Counted from the first letter of the stretch, positions 1 through 9,045 are shown. The stretch is DNA of 64,000 bases from Polaribacter sp. HaHaR_3_91 (GCF_019278525.1 NZ_CP058986.1:2991001-3055000), one strand, 5' to 3'. The notes: a model not told the origin generated them from the sequence alone. Numbers and translations: made by a program.

Positions 1-51
1 CCGACTTCTACTCTTTGGGAAAAATATGAATCGGAATTTAAACAAGTTTGA
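1..51 (+). CDS. 3' end of an unidentified gene (partial)
   Basis: The first 16 codons of frame 1 are open and end with TGA at 49-51 (C-terminus ...WEKYESEFKQV). About 80 bp later comes the first cassette-end site, so this looks like the tail of the gene carried by the preceding cassette. Too little is visible to assign a function. Confidence 0.4.
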   Translation, partial: PTSTLWEKYESEFKQV

Positions 52-130
52 ATAAATTAAAAACGGAGAAAAACATATGCTTCGGAAAAAAGAAAACGGA
101 ATGATTTCTATGTAAAAAAAAAGTACTAAT

Positions 131-266
131 GGCAACAACGTGTATAAAAAATTGCGTAGTTTAGTGCTTAACCAAAGGTAGTTGCATTTTTGTTGCGTCT
201 GATTTTCCTTCGGAAAATCCTCGCACACAAAACCGCAACTTTCCATACACAAACACGTTACCTGCA
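131..266 (+). repeat. attC-like cassette junction site 1
   Basis: Imperfect palindrome separating two cassettes. The left part has GGCAAC, GTGTAT and TTGCG; the right part has CCGCAA, ATACAC and CGTTACCTGC, so the inner arms GTGTAT/ATACAC and TTGCG/CGCAA pair. The centre is a small hairpin, GATTTTCC-ttc-GGAAAATC. GTTACCTGC at 257 is complementary to the end of the next gene cassette (near 2587), not to this site's own left edge. Confidence 0.8.
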
Positions 267-292
267 AGCTAAAAAAACATCGAGAATAAAAT

Positions 293-2572
293 ATGATTGA
301 ATCAATTCTATTAAAAAATATTGCTTCGTATGACCAAAATGGAATTGAAATTTCCAATTTAAAGAAAGTCAATTTTTTCTTTGGAGCAAACGGCTCAGGA
401 AAATCAACGATTGCAAAATATTTTCACAATTTAAGTAAAAACCCAATTGACAGAATTTCTGATTTCAATGATTGTAGTAATAATGGTTACGACCAAACAA
501 ATCATCAAATATTAGTTTATGATGAGAATTTCATTGATTTCAACTTTAATAGAAATTCAGTTTTAAAAGGTGTTTTTTCATTAAATCAAACCAACGATAC
601 TATTGATAGGGAAATAAGCACAAAACAATCCGAAATAGAAACTATAAGAGTAAGTACAGAAAGAAAACAATCTTTAAAACAAAGGATAGAAAGTAACAAA
701 AGACAGAAAAAAATAGAATTACTAGATTTTTGCTGGGCTAAAAGAAACAATTTCTCTTCGTTCTCTAAATTAAATTTAGGTTTTTCAGGAAGTAAGCAGA
801 ATCATCTTCAACAACTAAAAACAATTCTTGTAAATCTTCCTAGTACAATTTCTTCAATGTCTGAATTATCAACTAGCTATAATGAACTTTATGAAAAAGA
901 GATTTTAGAAATTCAAACTACAATAAGTTCTAGTTTATATAAGGAAATTCGACAGTTAGAATCAGAATTAAAACCACTAATTTCAGAAATTATTGTAGGA
1001 AATGAAGATGTTAATATTGATGGACTAATAAAATCACTTAATTCTAGAAGTTGGGTAGAAACTGGAGTGAATTTTCTTAATGAAGTTGACACTACTTGTC
1101 CTTTTTGTCAAAAGGAAACTATTGACGAAAACCTAAGAACACAATTTAATCAATATTTTGATAAAACTTCAAAACAACAAATCGAACTAATTGAAAATTT
1201 ATACACCCAATACAAAACTAAAACTACTTTATTTTTAGAAAATGTTTTAGAGATACAGAGTATATTTAATCCGAATAATATTGTTTCTAACTCTTATATT
1301 CAATTGCAAGAATTATTTGCCAGAAATAATAATGAAATTGATTTGAAAATTAAAAACTCAAATGAAAAAAAAGATATAATTTCCATAAACACACTGAAAG
1401 AATCTTTATCAACAATTATTAATTTAATCAAAACAAATAACAAAGCTTTACTTGAACTTGACCAAAATAAAAGAAATCTTATTTCTAGAATTTGGGCATA
1501 TTTGGCAGAAAAAAGTAAAACAAAAATTGCAGAATTTGAGGTTAAAGAAATTAAATATCAAAAAATTGATACTCTAGCTAATCAAATAATCGCTGATTAC
1601 AACACAAATAGTTTAACTCTTAAGCGACAAATTGAAGTATTAAGAAGTCAAACAGTAAATACTCAAGACGCAGTTGAGAATATCAATTTAATTTTAAAAA
1701 ATTCAGGTTTTGAAAGTTTTGAAATTAAAGAAAAAGATTTAGTTAATAATATTTCACAATATTATTTAAAAAGACCAAATACAACAACGGAAGACCCTAT
1801 TTTCAAAACACTAAGCGAAGGTGAAAAAAGTTTTATTTCATTCTTATATTTTTATCAATTATGTATAGGAACCGATGATATAACTAACAATAGTAGTAAA
1901 AGAAAAATCATAGTTATTGATGATCCTGTGTCTAGTCTTGATAGTCAAGCATTATTTGTGATTTCTTCTTTAATTCATCAGTTAATACTTAGAAAAGGAA
2001 ATGATAACCGACCAAATAAGAAGTTGCTTAAAAATGAAAATATCGCCCAAGTATATATTTTAACACACAATCTTTATTTCTATAAAGAGGTTTCTTTTGA
2101 TAGAAGACCAATGTGTACTGATTATTGGCATTATAAAATATCAAAAATAAATAACACTTCTAGTATTTCTGGACAGTACAATAAATCTATTACAGATGAT
2201 TATGCGATGCTTTGGGAATCAATTAAAGAGATAAAAATTAATCTACCACAAGATTCAAGTTTAAACATCTTGATTGCCAATTCTATGAGGAGAATAATTG
2301 AAAGTTATGTTCATTTTATTGGAATAGGAAACGATTCTTGGAGCTCAATTTTAAATGACGACAGACAAAGTTCTGAATACTATTTAAAGTATGCTTTTGT
2401 AGCTTCAATAAATGACGAGAGCCATAAAGTTACAGCTTTAGATGGTGTTTATTATCAAAAAATATCGGCTGAACAACCACAATTATTATTTGATGTATTT
2501 AAAGAAATATTTTCAACTATTGGTAGACAACATTATGAAATGATGATGGATGAACAAATAATTACGGAATAA
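293..2572 (+). CDS. AAA_13-family ATPase, RloC/PrrC-like (putative defence protein)
   Basis: A 759-residue protein with an SMC/ABC-type split ATPase. The Walker A GANGSGKST is at residues 31-39 and a long helical middle follows. A zinc-hook-like CPFC lies near residue 269, the signature LSEGEKS near 507, and Walker B KIIVIDDPVSSLD near 538-550. This order fits the AAA_13 group, which includes the anticodon nucleases PrrC and RloC. C-terminal NSMRRIIESY (~663) and NDESHK (~705) could supply the Arg/Glu/His of such a nuclease, but that is inference. It is the only gene of its cassette, starting 36 bp after the GTTACCTGC core and ending just before the matching inverse core. Likely an abortive-infection or related defence ATPase; cytoplasmic. 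Confidence 0.7.
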   Translation: MIESILLKNIASYDQNGIEISNLKKVNFFFGANGSGKSTIAKYFHNLSKNPIDRISDFNDCSNNGYDQTNHQILVYDENFIDFNFNRNSVLKGVFSLNQTNDTIDREISTKQSEIETIRVSTERKQSLKQRIESNKRQKKIELLDFCWAKRNNFSSFSKLNLGFSGSKQNHLQQLKTILVNLPSTISSMSELSTSYNELYEKEILEIQTTISSSLYKEIRQLESELKPLISEIIVGNEDVNIDGLIKSLNSRSWVETGVNFLNEVDTTCPFCQKETIDENLRTQFNQYFDKTSKQQIELIENLYTQYKTKTTLFLENVLEIQSIFNPNNIVSNSYIQLQELFARNNNEIDLKIKNSNEKKDIISINTLKESLSTIINLIKTNNKALLELDQNKRNLISRIWAYLAEKSKTKIAEFEVKEIKYQKIDTLANQIIADYNTNSLTLKRQIEVLRSQTVNTQDAVENINLILKNSGFESFEIKEKDLVNNISQYYLKRPNTTTEDPIFKTLSEGEKSFISFLYFYQLCIGTDDITNNSSKRKIIVIDDPVSSLDSQALFVISSLIHQLILRKGNDNRPNKKLLKNENIAQVYILTHNLYFYKEVSFDRRPMCTDYWHYKISKINNTSSISGQYNKSITDDYAMLWESIKEIKINLPQDSSLNILIANSMRRIIESYVHFIGIGNDSWSSILNDDRQSSEYYLKYAFVASINDESHKVTALDGVYYQKISAEQPQLLFDVFKEIFSTIGRQHYEMMMDEQIITE

Positions 2573-2686
2573 AAGCCTGCAGGTAACACCGTATATAATT
2601 TATTGCTGGCTTATCGCTTACTTACGAAAGTCCTCGCGGACTTTGAACTGCTCCCAAAAAGTTAGACACTATTTGAGGGTATTATT

Positions 2687-3208
2687 ATGGGAAGAAAAGT
2701 CAAATATGATTACGCATTTAAACTTCGATGTGTAAAGCAAGTTTTAAAAAATAACCAAACAGTTGAAGATGTGTCTAAGTTATATGGTTGTCATCATACA
2801 ACCCTTCATGATTGGATTCGATTTTATGAAAAATATGGTAAAAAAGCACTATTACCAAGAAAAACAAAAGTGTATAGCATTCCTTTTAAACTTAAAGTTT
2901 TAAAAGCTATTGACAAAGATTCATTATCTTTCAGTCAAGCTTGTTTAGAATTTAATATTCCTACAAAATCTGTAATTATGAAGTGGCAACGTAATTATAA
3001 AAAAGAGGGTATTATAGGCTTAAACATTAAACCTAGAGGTAAACCAAAATCTATGCAATTTAAGAGGGCTAAAAAAAAGTCTAATAAACCTTTAACAAGA
3101 GAAGAGGAACTTTTATTAGAAAATGAATCATTACGTGCAGAACTGGACTTGCTAAAAAAGTTACAGGCCTTAATTCAACAAGAGCAAAACAAAAAGCAAA
3201 AGCCATAA
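2687..3208 (+). CDS. IS3-family transposase OrfA (IS150-like)
   Basis: A 173-residue DNA-binding subunit with two helix-turn-helix units (VEDVSKLYGCHHTTLHDWIR and LSFSQACLEFNIPTKSVIMK) and a C-terminal leucine-rich coiled coil. A slippery A_AAA_AAG at 3154-3160 is in the right phase for -1 frameshifting into orfB. The shifted reading runs through RHKYDLDILLYHMNMARSSY into the catalytic part. The functional transposase is probably the OrfAB fusion. Confidence 0.9.
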   Translation: MGRKVKYDYAFKLRCVKQVLKNNQTVEDVSKLYGCHHTTLHDWIRFYEKYGKKALLPRKTKVYSIPFKLKVLKAIDKDSLSFSQACLEFNIPTKSVIMKWQRNYKKEGIIGLNIKPRGKPKSMQFKRAKKKSNKPLTREEELLLENESLRAELDLLKKLQALIQQEQNKKQKP

Positions 3209-3252
3209 CAGAATTAAGGCATAAGTATGATTTAGATATTTTATTATATCAT

Positions 3253-4041
3253 ATGAACATGGCAAGAAGTAGTTATTATTATCATCATAAAAGAAGTCTT
3301 ATAGTTGATAAATATAAAGAGATAAAACTATTGATTCATCAAATATATCATCGTCACAAAGGAAGATATGGTTATAGAAGAATCTCTTTAGAAATCAACA
3401 AAACAGGAACTCTAATAAATCATAAAACAGTACTCAAGTTAATGCGTGAATTAGGTTTAAAAAGTTTAATTAGAGCTAAAAGATACAAGTCTTATAAAGG
3501 GCAAATAGGGGAAACAGCTCCTAATATATTACAACGAAATTTTAAAGCTATTAGGCCAAATAAAAAATGGGCTACCGATATTACAGAATTTAAAGTTTTA
3601 GGAAAAAAACTATATCTATCTCCAATAATTGATCTCTTTAATAGAGAAATAATAAATTATCAATTATCTGAAAAACCTGATTTTAAACAAGTAGCTATTA
3701 TGCTGAAAAAGTCTTTTAAGAAAATACCAGATCAAACAAATTTAATATTACATTCAGATCAAGGATGGCAGTATCAAATGAAACAGTATCGAAGATTATT
3801 AACAGAAAAAGGAATTACTCAGAGTATGTCTCGTAAAGGAAATTGTTTAGATAACGCTGTGATAGAAAATTTCTTCGGTATTCTAAAATCTGAATTGTTT
3901 TATATAAATAAATACAAGTCGATATCTCAATTAAAAAAAGAGATTAAAGTGTATATAAAATATTATAATAATGAGAGAATTAAACAAAATTTAAAGGGAA
4001 TGAGCCCGATTGAATATCGAGCTAATTATTATCAAAATTAA
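3253..4041 (+). CDS. IS3-family transposase OrfB, rve integrase core (IS150-like)
   Basis: 262 residues in the -1 frame relative to orfA. An HTH_21-like region (HRHKGRYGYRRIS) precedes an rve DDE domain. Visible motifs are WATDITEF (first Asp), HSDQGWQYQ (second Asp) and NCLDNAVIENFFGILKSE (Glu). The ATG here is internal to the expected OrfAB fusion. It differs from the copy at 58772 by two residues (SLIRAKR/SLVRAKR and YKGQIG/YKGLIG). Confidence 0.9.
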   Translation: MNMARSSYYYHHKRSLIVDKYKEIKLLIHQIYHRHKGRYGYRRISLEINKTGTLINHKTVLKLMRELGLKSLIRAKRYKSYKGQIGETAPNILQRNFKAIRPNKKWATDITEFKVLGKKLYLSPIIDLFNREIINYQLSEKPDFKQVAIMLKKSFKKIPDQTNLILHSDQGWQYQMKQYRRLLTEKGITQSMSRKGNCLDNAVIENFFGILKSELFYINKYKSISQLKKEIKVYIKYYNNERIKQNLKGMSPIEYRANYYQN

Positions 4042-4154
4042 TTATAAATTTGTCTAAACATTTGGGTGCACTTCACTTTCTATCTGTGTTTTATTTACTA
4101 ACTTTAGTGCTTAAAACACGCAACTAATCATACACAACAACGTTGTAAAACATT

Positions 4155-4550
4155 ATGAAAAAAATTCTGTACATATTAATAATATTCTGTTTCGGATTTA
4201 AATGTGCTGATAAAAATTGCGGTTTGAATGACGGAAAGTATAGAGTAATTTATGACGAACAGTTTTCTGACCATCCAAAATTTGAATTCGAAATTGACGG
4301 ACAAAACTTAACGGAAATAAACTCTGAATTGAATCGTAAATATAAAATTGAAAATCTCGGAGAGAATTCTTTTAGGCTAAAATCACTTGAAAAACAAAAT
4401 GACTCGCTGACTGAGTTACAAAAGATGTTAATATCAAATGGAAAGCCATATTATGAAATTACAAATTGTAAAAAAGATACAATTGATTTTACAATGCGTG
4501 TGAATTTGCACGTGATTTCTCACTCTGGAAAATTTGTTCGAACAAAATGA
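4155..4550 (+). CDS. small putative lipoprotein, cassette gene
   Basis: 131 residues. The N-terminus MKKILYILIIFCFGFKC is a lipoprotein signal peptide with a lipobox Cys at position 17. The rest is a short polar domain with no family I recognise. It starts 14 bp after the cassette core GTTGTAAAAC and overlaps the next gene by 4 bp (ATGA), so the two are probably translated together. It may be anchored in the cell envelope. Confidence 0.6.
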   Translation: MKKILYILIIFCFGFKCADKNCGLNDGKYRVIYDEQFSDHPKFEFEIDGQNLTEINSELNRKYKIENLGENSFRLKSLEKQNDSLTELQKMLISNGKPYYEITNCKKDTIDFTMRVNLHVISHSGKFVRTK

Positions 4551-5065
4551 ATAAAAATATTTTGACAATCATATTGATTTTAATTGGCTTCTTGACTTTT
4601 GGACAAGAAACCGAACGGAATACGATTGAAAAAATAGAATTGGATAGTATTTATGTTAAAGCACTAAATACGAGATTTGACCTTCTACTCTCAAGTGGTT
4701 GGAAATACATTGAACCAAATGAAATTGGACAACGAATTTCTGAATTAAATGTATCGGACAGATACAAATTCTTAACCAATGAGGAATTAATTGACTTATC
4801 GATTAAAGAAAAAAAGACAGTCAAGATTATCCGTCTGACTCACAAAATAATCGGAATTGACACAGTTGACGTAAATTTTGGAATTGTAAATGTTACTGGA
4901 AAGAGAAGAATTCATTTCAACAATGGACTGAAATTTAAAAAGGCGGATTTTGCATTAGAATGCGGCGGAACAAATGGCTACGTTCCTGATATGAGATTTG
5001 TATTTGACAGAAAGAAAAATAGTTGGGAATTAATAGGCGGAAAATATAAAATACCGAGTGAATAA
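4547..5065 (+). CDS. exported hypothetical protein, cassette gene
   Basis: 172 residues with an N-terminal signal peptide (MNKNILTIILILIGFLTFGQ). The body is soluble and contains YVPDMRFVFDRKKNSWELIG near the C-terminus. No family is recognised. It is second in a two-gene cassette and its stop lies 5 bp before the inverse core GTTTTACAAC, which matches the opening core at 4142. Confidence 0.6.
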   Translation: MNKNILTIILILIGFLTFGQETERNTIEKIELDSIYVKALNTRFDLLLSSGWKYIEPNEIGQRISELNVSDRYKFLTNEELIDLSIKEKKTVKIIRLTHKIIGIDTVDVNFGIVNVTGKRRIHFNNGLKFKKADFALECGGTNGYVPDMRFVFDRKKNSWELIGGKYKIPSE

Positions 5066-5070
5066 AAAAC

Positions 5071-5210
5071 GTTTTACAACACCGTATATAATTTATTACT
5101 GGCTTCTCGCCTACTTACGAAAGTCCTCGCGGACTTTCTTTATCCGTAATTATTTACTAAATTAGTTGCTTGAAACACGCAACAAACCATATACAAACAC
5201 GTTACCACCA
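5071..5210 (+). repeat. attC-like cassette junction site 3
   Basis: Begins GTTTTACAAC (reverse complement of the preceding cassette's opening GTTGTAAAAC) and ends GTTACCACCA at 5201. Inner arms GTATAT/ATATAC and TTGC/GCAA pair, and the central hairpin is GAAAGTCC-tcgc-GGACTTTC. Confidence 0.85.
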
Positions 5211-5274
5211 ATTACCAAAATGTACTTTCCTGAAATAGGTTGACTAAAAATTAAACACTTAATTATAGTCACTT

Positions 5275-5733
5275 ATGAAAACACAAAAACAACCTTGGCG
5301 AAAAAAAACGTACGAAAAAGCAACTTTAGAACTCAAATTATTCGTCGTTGACCAAATTCAGAATGGACAGATTTCCACAAACTTTGCTTCCAAAAAATAT
5401 GATGTTCCTAGAACTACAATTGGGTATTGGATCAAAAAATATAGTACTTTAGTCCAACAAAATACAGGTATGAGTAAATTAGATGAGATTAAAAAACTAA
5501 AGGAACGTATTGAAGAATTGGAGTTTGTAAAGGAATTTCAACAAGATATTATTGCTGACATGGAAATCATTACTGGAGTCGATTTGTCAAAAAAGTCGTT
5601 GCCCAAAACATTAGCGAAAGAGATAGAACTAAAAAAGAAAAACCGTTTAAAAGAAAATGGTTCTATGAGTGTTTTGGGATTAGTAAACAAGCTTTCTACA
5701 AAAGACTCAAAACCCAAGAAAACAAACGACTAA
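5275..5733 (+). CDS. IS3-family transposase OrfA, type A
   Basis: 152 residues with an N-terminal helix-turn-helix (ISTNFASKKYDVPRTTIGYW) and a coiled coil (LDEIKKLKERIEELEFVKEF). A slippery A_AAA_AAG at 5631-5637 in frame predicts -1 frameshifting into orfB. The shifted frame reads WFYECFGISKQAFYKRL before reaching the downstream ATG. Confidence 0.9.
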   Translation: MKTQKQPWRKKTYEKATLELKLFVVDQIQNGQISTNFASKKYDVPRTTIGYWIKKYSTLVQQNTGMSKLDEIKKLKERIEELEFVKEFQQDIIADMEIITGVDLSKKSLPKTLAKEIELKKKNRLKENGSMSVLGLVNKLSTKDSKPKKTND

Positions 5734-5753
5734 ACGATGAAAAAGTCATCGAA

Positions 5754-6527
5754 ATGATACAGGAATATCGAAAATTAGTTGGTATGAGAACTGGCGGAAT
5801 TAAGTTATATGATGAACTTAAACAAGACTTTATAAAACAAGGTATTAAAATAGGTAGAGACAAGTTGTACGATGTGTTAAGGCTTCACAATTTACTTGTT
5901 CCTAGGCTTAAAAACTATGTAACAACAACAAACTCTAATCATCAATTTAGAAAATATAAAAACCTAATTAAAGACCAAGTTCCTACTCGACCAGAACAAC
6001 TATGGGTAAGCGATATAACATACATTAAAACAGACAATGGACACAATTACCTAGCAATCGTTACAGATGCATATTCTAAGCAAATTATGGGCTATAAATT
6101 AGATAACAACATGAAGACATCACTTTGTTCAGAAGCGCTAGAAATGGCTATTAAAAATAGAAAATACCCTGATAAAAAATTAATACATCATTCTGACAGA
6201 GGTTTTCAATACTGTAACCCCAAATACACAGCATTTGCAGAAGAAAATGGCATAATGATGAGCATGACAGAACAATATGATCCTTATGAAAACGCAATTG
6301 CAGAGCGAATTAATAGAACTTTAAAATATGAATATGGACTTAGAAATTGCATTAAAAACACTGCCATTGCTCAAGAAGTAACAAAACAAGCAGTATATAT
6401 TTACAACAATTTAAGAACCCATTTTAGCTTAGAATTAAGAAAACCAGCTGAAGTACATTTAAATCCAAACATCAAATACAAATCATATCGAAGAAATAAT
6501 GTAAATTTGACTGAACTAACAATTTGA
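5754..6527 (+). CDS. IS3-family transposase OrfB, type A
   Basis: 257 residues with an rve DDE core. Motifs are WVSDITYI (Asp), HHSDRGFQYCN (Asp) and NAIAERINRTLKYEY (Glu). Residues before the ATG are probably supplied by the frameshifted OrfAB. It catalyses IS transposition. Confidence 0.9.
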   Translation: MIQEYRKLVGMRTGGIKLYDELKQDFIKQGIKIGRDKLYDVLRLHNLLVPRLKNYVTTTNSNHQFRKYKNLIKDQVPTRPEQLWVSDITYIKTDNGHNYLAIVTDAYSKQIMGYKLDNNMKTSLCSEALEMAIKNRKYPDKKLIHHSDRGFQYCNPKYTAFAEENGIMMSMTEQYDPYENAIAERINRTLKYEYGLRNCIKNTAIAQEVTKQAVYIYNNLRTHFSLELRKPAEVHLNPNIKYKSYRRNNVNLTELTI

Positions 6528-6636
6528 AAACAAAACTAGTTCAAAATATTTTTTGCCTTCTAAACGGCTAAAAAAATCTTTTGAACGGTATAAATTAACC
6601 TAAAAAAAGGTCAACCTATATCAGTATAATACAAAA

Positions 6637-7128
6637 ATGACTGAAAAACAAAATGAAATATGGAATAAAATTCAAAATTTTGAAATTGACGACATAGATT
6701 CTTCATTCAGTTTTACAGATAGATTAGCAAGAGAAAATGATTGGTCAATAGAATATTCACTGAGAACAGTATTGGAATACAAAAAATTTATTTTTCTGAT
6801 TACTATTTCAGATTTCCCCCAAACACCTTCAGACCAAATTGACCAAGTCTGGCATCTTCATTTACTTTACACAGAATCATATTGGATTGAACTTTGTAAA
6901 AACACAATAAATAAAAATATTCATCACGGACCAACAAAAGGCTCTGAGGAAAGAACTTTATTTAAAGAACAGTATTCAAAAACACTTGATTTTTACGAGT
7001 TAATATTTAATGAAAAACCACCAAGTGACATTTGGGTTGATATTGACACTAGATTTAATGAGATTCACTTTACAAGAGTTAATAGAAATAGAAATTGGAT
7101 AATACCTAAACTACGATTTAAAAAGTAA
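6637..7128 (+). CDS. DUF1399/glycine-rich-domain-like protein
   Basis: 163 residues, soluble. The motif IDQVWHLHLLYTESYWIELC followed by His-rich HHGP resembles the DUF1399 (GRDP) family, whose hallmark is D-x-x-W-H-x-H...Y...C. It sits directly after IS copy 1, which inserted at its start codon, so its native promoter or leader is probably lost. It overlaps the next gene by one base, suggesting a functional pair. Biochemical role unknown. Confidence 0.55.
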   Translation: MTEKQNEIWNKIQNFEIDDIDSSFSFTDRLARENDWSIEYSLRTVLEYKKFIFLITISDFPQTPSDQIDQVWHLHLLYTESYWIELCKNTINKNIHHGPTKGSEERTLFKEQYSKTLDFYELIFNEKPPSDIWVDIDTRFNEIHFTRVNRNRNWIIPKLRFKK

Positions 7129-7946
7129 TGAAAATACTATCTCAAATAACACCTGCAGAAACAATGCTAATTAAAGATTGTACCTCTGTACAATTGAAAG
7201 ATTTAATGAAGTTTACTTTTATGGATTTACTTCTAAAAAAAGTAATTGAAATTAAAGAAATAAATAAAAAGTCTCATCCTAGAGACAACTACATTAGAAC
7301 TTACACGTATGTTATTTCAGGTAAAAACTTTAATAAATACCAGCCAAAAAATCACGAATTAATTTATTTGAGTCCATTTATAAAAAGTCCTTCAATTCAA
7401 ATACTTTTTAAGAATTTTATAAAAATGGCTTACGACTCCTCAAACGGAGGCTGGAATTTTAAAAAATCGACAAGAAGTAATCGAGAAATCAACCCTTATT
7501 TTAAGCAATCATTCTTGTTGAATTTATTTAGGTTAAATAAACTAACTGACAACGGAAACAAACTAAGGAGAGAAATATCTAACTATTTAAATGAGGTTGA
7601 TAAAAGTATAGACCATTTGCTTCATAATGATAAGAAGAAAGGATTAGAGTTATTATTGAGAATTGGAGGAAACATTTTCCTATTAAAGAACTTAGATTTT
7701 CAACTTTTAAAAACAATTGATAAAGAATTACTAAATCAACAGAAAGTTTTATATAGTGATACTTATGATTCTGATAGTGATTGGTGGTTATATGTTGACT
7801 TTTTTGAAGACGATTATATGTTTGATTCATATTTTGATAGTTTTGATGACACTTTAGATTCATTTGATTCTGAATTTGATGCATCTGGTTGCTCTTCTTG
7901 TGACAGTGGATGTAGTAGTTGCGGTGGTTGTGGCGGATGTGATTAA
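7128..7946 (+). CDS. hypothetical protein with acidic linker and Cys/Gly-rich tail
   Basis: 272 residues. The first ~200 form a helical, basic domain without clear family. The end is Asp/Ser/Phe-rich (residues ~205-250), then six cysteines in a CxxC-like ladder (GCSSCDSGC, SCGGCGGCD). Such tails are seen on proteins paired with DUF1399-type partners (TIGR04222-like), a weak comparison. The tail could bind metal or form disulfides. Its stop lies 4 bp before the inverse core TGGTGGTAAC. Confidence 0.55.
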   Translation: MKILSQITPAETMLIKDCTSVQLKDLMKFTFMDLLLKKVIEIKEINKKSHPRDNYIRTYTYVISGKNFNKYQPKNHELIYLSPFIKSPSIQILFKNFIKMAYDSSNGGWNFKKSTRSNREINPYFKQSFLLNLFRLNKLTDNGNKLRREISNYLNEVDKSIDHLLHNDKKKGLELLLRIGGNIFLLKNLDFQLLKTIDKELLNQQKVLYSDTYDSDSDWWLYVDFFEDDYMFDSYFDSFDDTLDSFDSEFDASGCSSCDSGCSSCGGCGGCD

Positions 7947-7950
7947 AAAC

Positions 7951-8088
7951 TGGTGGTAACATCGCATAAAAATAATGCGTAGATTAGTGCTTAAACAAAG
8001 AACAGTGCTTTTTTGCTACTTCTGATTTTCCTGCGGAAAATCCTCGCACACAAAAACGCACTATTCTTATACGTAACCGTTGCCACAC
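7951..8088 (+). repeat. attC-like cassette junction site 4
   Basis: Opens TGGTGGTAAC, complementary to GTTACCACCA at 5201, so the cassette is intact around the IS insertion. Central hairpin GATTTTCC-tgc-GGAAAATC. Ends CGTTGCCACAC. The outer arms are weaker here (ATCGCATA against TTATACGTAAC). Confidence 0.75.
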
Positions 8089-8099
8089 ATTTGAGAAAA

Positions 8100-8534
8100 A
8101 TGAGAACTAAAATATTAACCATAGTATTTCTAATCGGAATTTTAAGCGGAATGAACGCTCAAGATAATGTGGACCAAAATGAAATGGTTGGATTTGCTTG
8201 TTATTTCGCAGGTCAACCGTCAAAAACCGTAGAAAAAGTAACGAAAAAACTGAATACTAAAAAATATAATTCGATTGCGAAACTTCTGACTTCTGACAAT
8301 AATGCTGAAAGATATATGGCAGTAATTAGTCTTGAAAAACTTGCTGAACTGAATAAATACAAACTGAATGAAACTGAAAAAAATCTGATTTCGGAAATAA
8401 AAAAATCAGATGAATTAGTTTCTATTTGTTCAGGTTGTACATATTTTGAAAAAGTATCGCTGAAAGAACTTCTGACTGAAAAAAAGAAACTTTTCGCAAA
8501 GAATTGGCTGAATAGAAATTTTAAAACGGAATAA
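8100..8534 (+). CDS. exported hypothetical protein, cassette gene
   Basis: 144 residues from the ATG at 8100. A longer reading back to 8013 would start inside the attC-like site, so I reject it. A signal peptide (MRTKILTIVFLIGILSGMNAQ) precedes a helical, Lys-rich domain with a CSGC motif near the end. The helical layout is HEAT-like at most; no family recognised. Sole gene of its cassette. Confidence 0.6.
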   Translation: MRTKILTIVFLIGILSGMNAQDNVDQNEMVGFACYFAGQPSKTVEKVTKKLNTKKYNSIAKLLTSDNNAERYMAVISLEKLAELNKYKLNETEKNLISEIKKSDELVSICSGCTYFEKVSLKELLTEKKKLFAKNWLNRNFKTE

Positions 8535-8538
8535 AAAC

Positions 8539-8676
8539 GTGTGGCAACACCGTATAAAAATAATTGCGGTTTAGTGCTTAATCAAAGGTCGTTGCGTGTT
8601 TGTAACGTCTGATTTTCCTTCGGAAAATCCTCGCATACAAACCCGCAACTATTCTTATACATAAACGTTGTAATTC
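8539..8676 (+). repeat. attC-like cassette junction site 5
   Basis: Opens GTGTGGCAAC (complement of GTTGCCACAC at 8079) and ends CGTTGTAATTC. Arms GTATAA/TTATAC and TTGCGG/CCGCAA pair. Hairpin GATTTTCC-ttc-GGAAAATC. Confidence 0.85.
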
Positions 8677-9045
8677 ATTGTTCAGAAAAACGAAAACGGT
8701 TGAAAAATAAAATGAAGTTTGAGTTTTTAAAGTAAAAAAAACACTCAAATGCTGAATTGAAAATCTTTGCGGAATTTACTCAACTTTGAAATTTAACCAG
8801 TTTGTGAAAACTGAATTTTGCGGAACAAACTCTCGTGAATGATTAAGTAGGCGGAATTGAAAATCTTTGCGGAATAAAAACGTTGGAATTTACTCAAGCG
8901 AAAAACCAAAAATGCGGAATTTAATCAAGATTTTTTTTTAGAAAAAGTGTTTTAAAGTTAAAATGTTGGAATTTACTCAAACGTTGAAAAGTTGAAAACG
9001 GAATCAAAACGTGTTTACTCAAATGTTTCACAACGAAATTACAAC
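8667..9045. other. gene-free cassette
   Basis: 379 bp bounded by GTTGTAATT and AATTACAAC like other cassettes, but with no plausible reading frame. It contains near-repeats of GAATTGAAAATCTTTGCGG (8754 and 8854) and of GGAATTTACTCAA. It may be a decayed gene or a cassette encoding an RNA or regulatory sequence. Confidence 0.6.

Larger units (their letters stand above)
2644..4075 (+). mobile_element. IS3-family (IS150-like) element type B, copy 1
   Basis: 1,432 bp, bounded by imperfect inverted repeats TGAACTGCTCCCAAA... and (reverse complement of the right end) TGAAGTGCACCCAAA... . A 3-bp direct repeat ctt flanks it. It carries two overlapping-frame genes typical of IS3 transposases. It sits in the hairpin of an attC-like site, at the same place as the second copy at 58163. 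Confidence 0.9.
2579..4151 (+). repeat. attC-like site 2, interrupted by an IS3-family element
   Basis: The site starts with TGCAGGTAAC, the reverse complement of the GTTACCTGCA that opens the preceding cassette. It ends with CGTTGTAAAAC at 4141, the opening of the next. The central hairpin GAAAGTCC-tcgc-GGACTTTC is split by the insertion at 2644-4075. Removing the IS and one ctt duplicate restores an ordinary site of about 140 bp. Confidence 0.8.
5221..6633 (+). mobile_element. IS3-family element type A, copy 1
   Basis: 1,413 bp. Its ends are related inverted repeats TGTACTTTCCTGAAATAGG and, on the other strand, TGTATTATACTGATATAGG. Runs of aaaa flank both sides (likely a 3-4 bp duplication). 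It landed between the cassette core and the ATG of the gene at 6637. It is the most divergent full copy (MKTQKQPW and NKLSTKD where the others have MKAQKQPW and NKPSTKD). Confidence 0.9.

Noticed and set aside
7579..7962. Minus-strand frame of 127 codons rich in His and Asn
   Set aside because: It is the antisense shadow of the acidic, Cys-rich 3' end of the gene at 7128 and has no independent support.
8013..8099. Upstream extension of the exported protein at 8100
   Set aside because: The extra 29 residues are encoded by the junction site and place the signal peptide in the middle of the protein.
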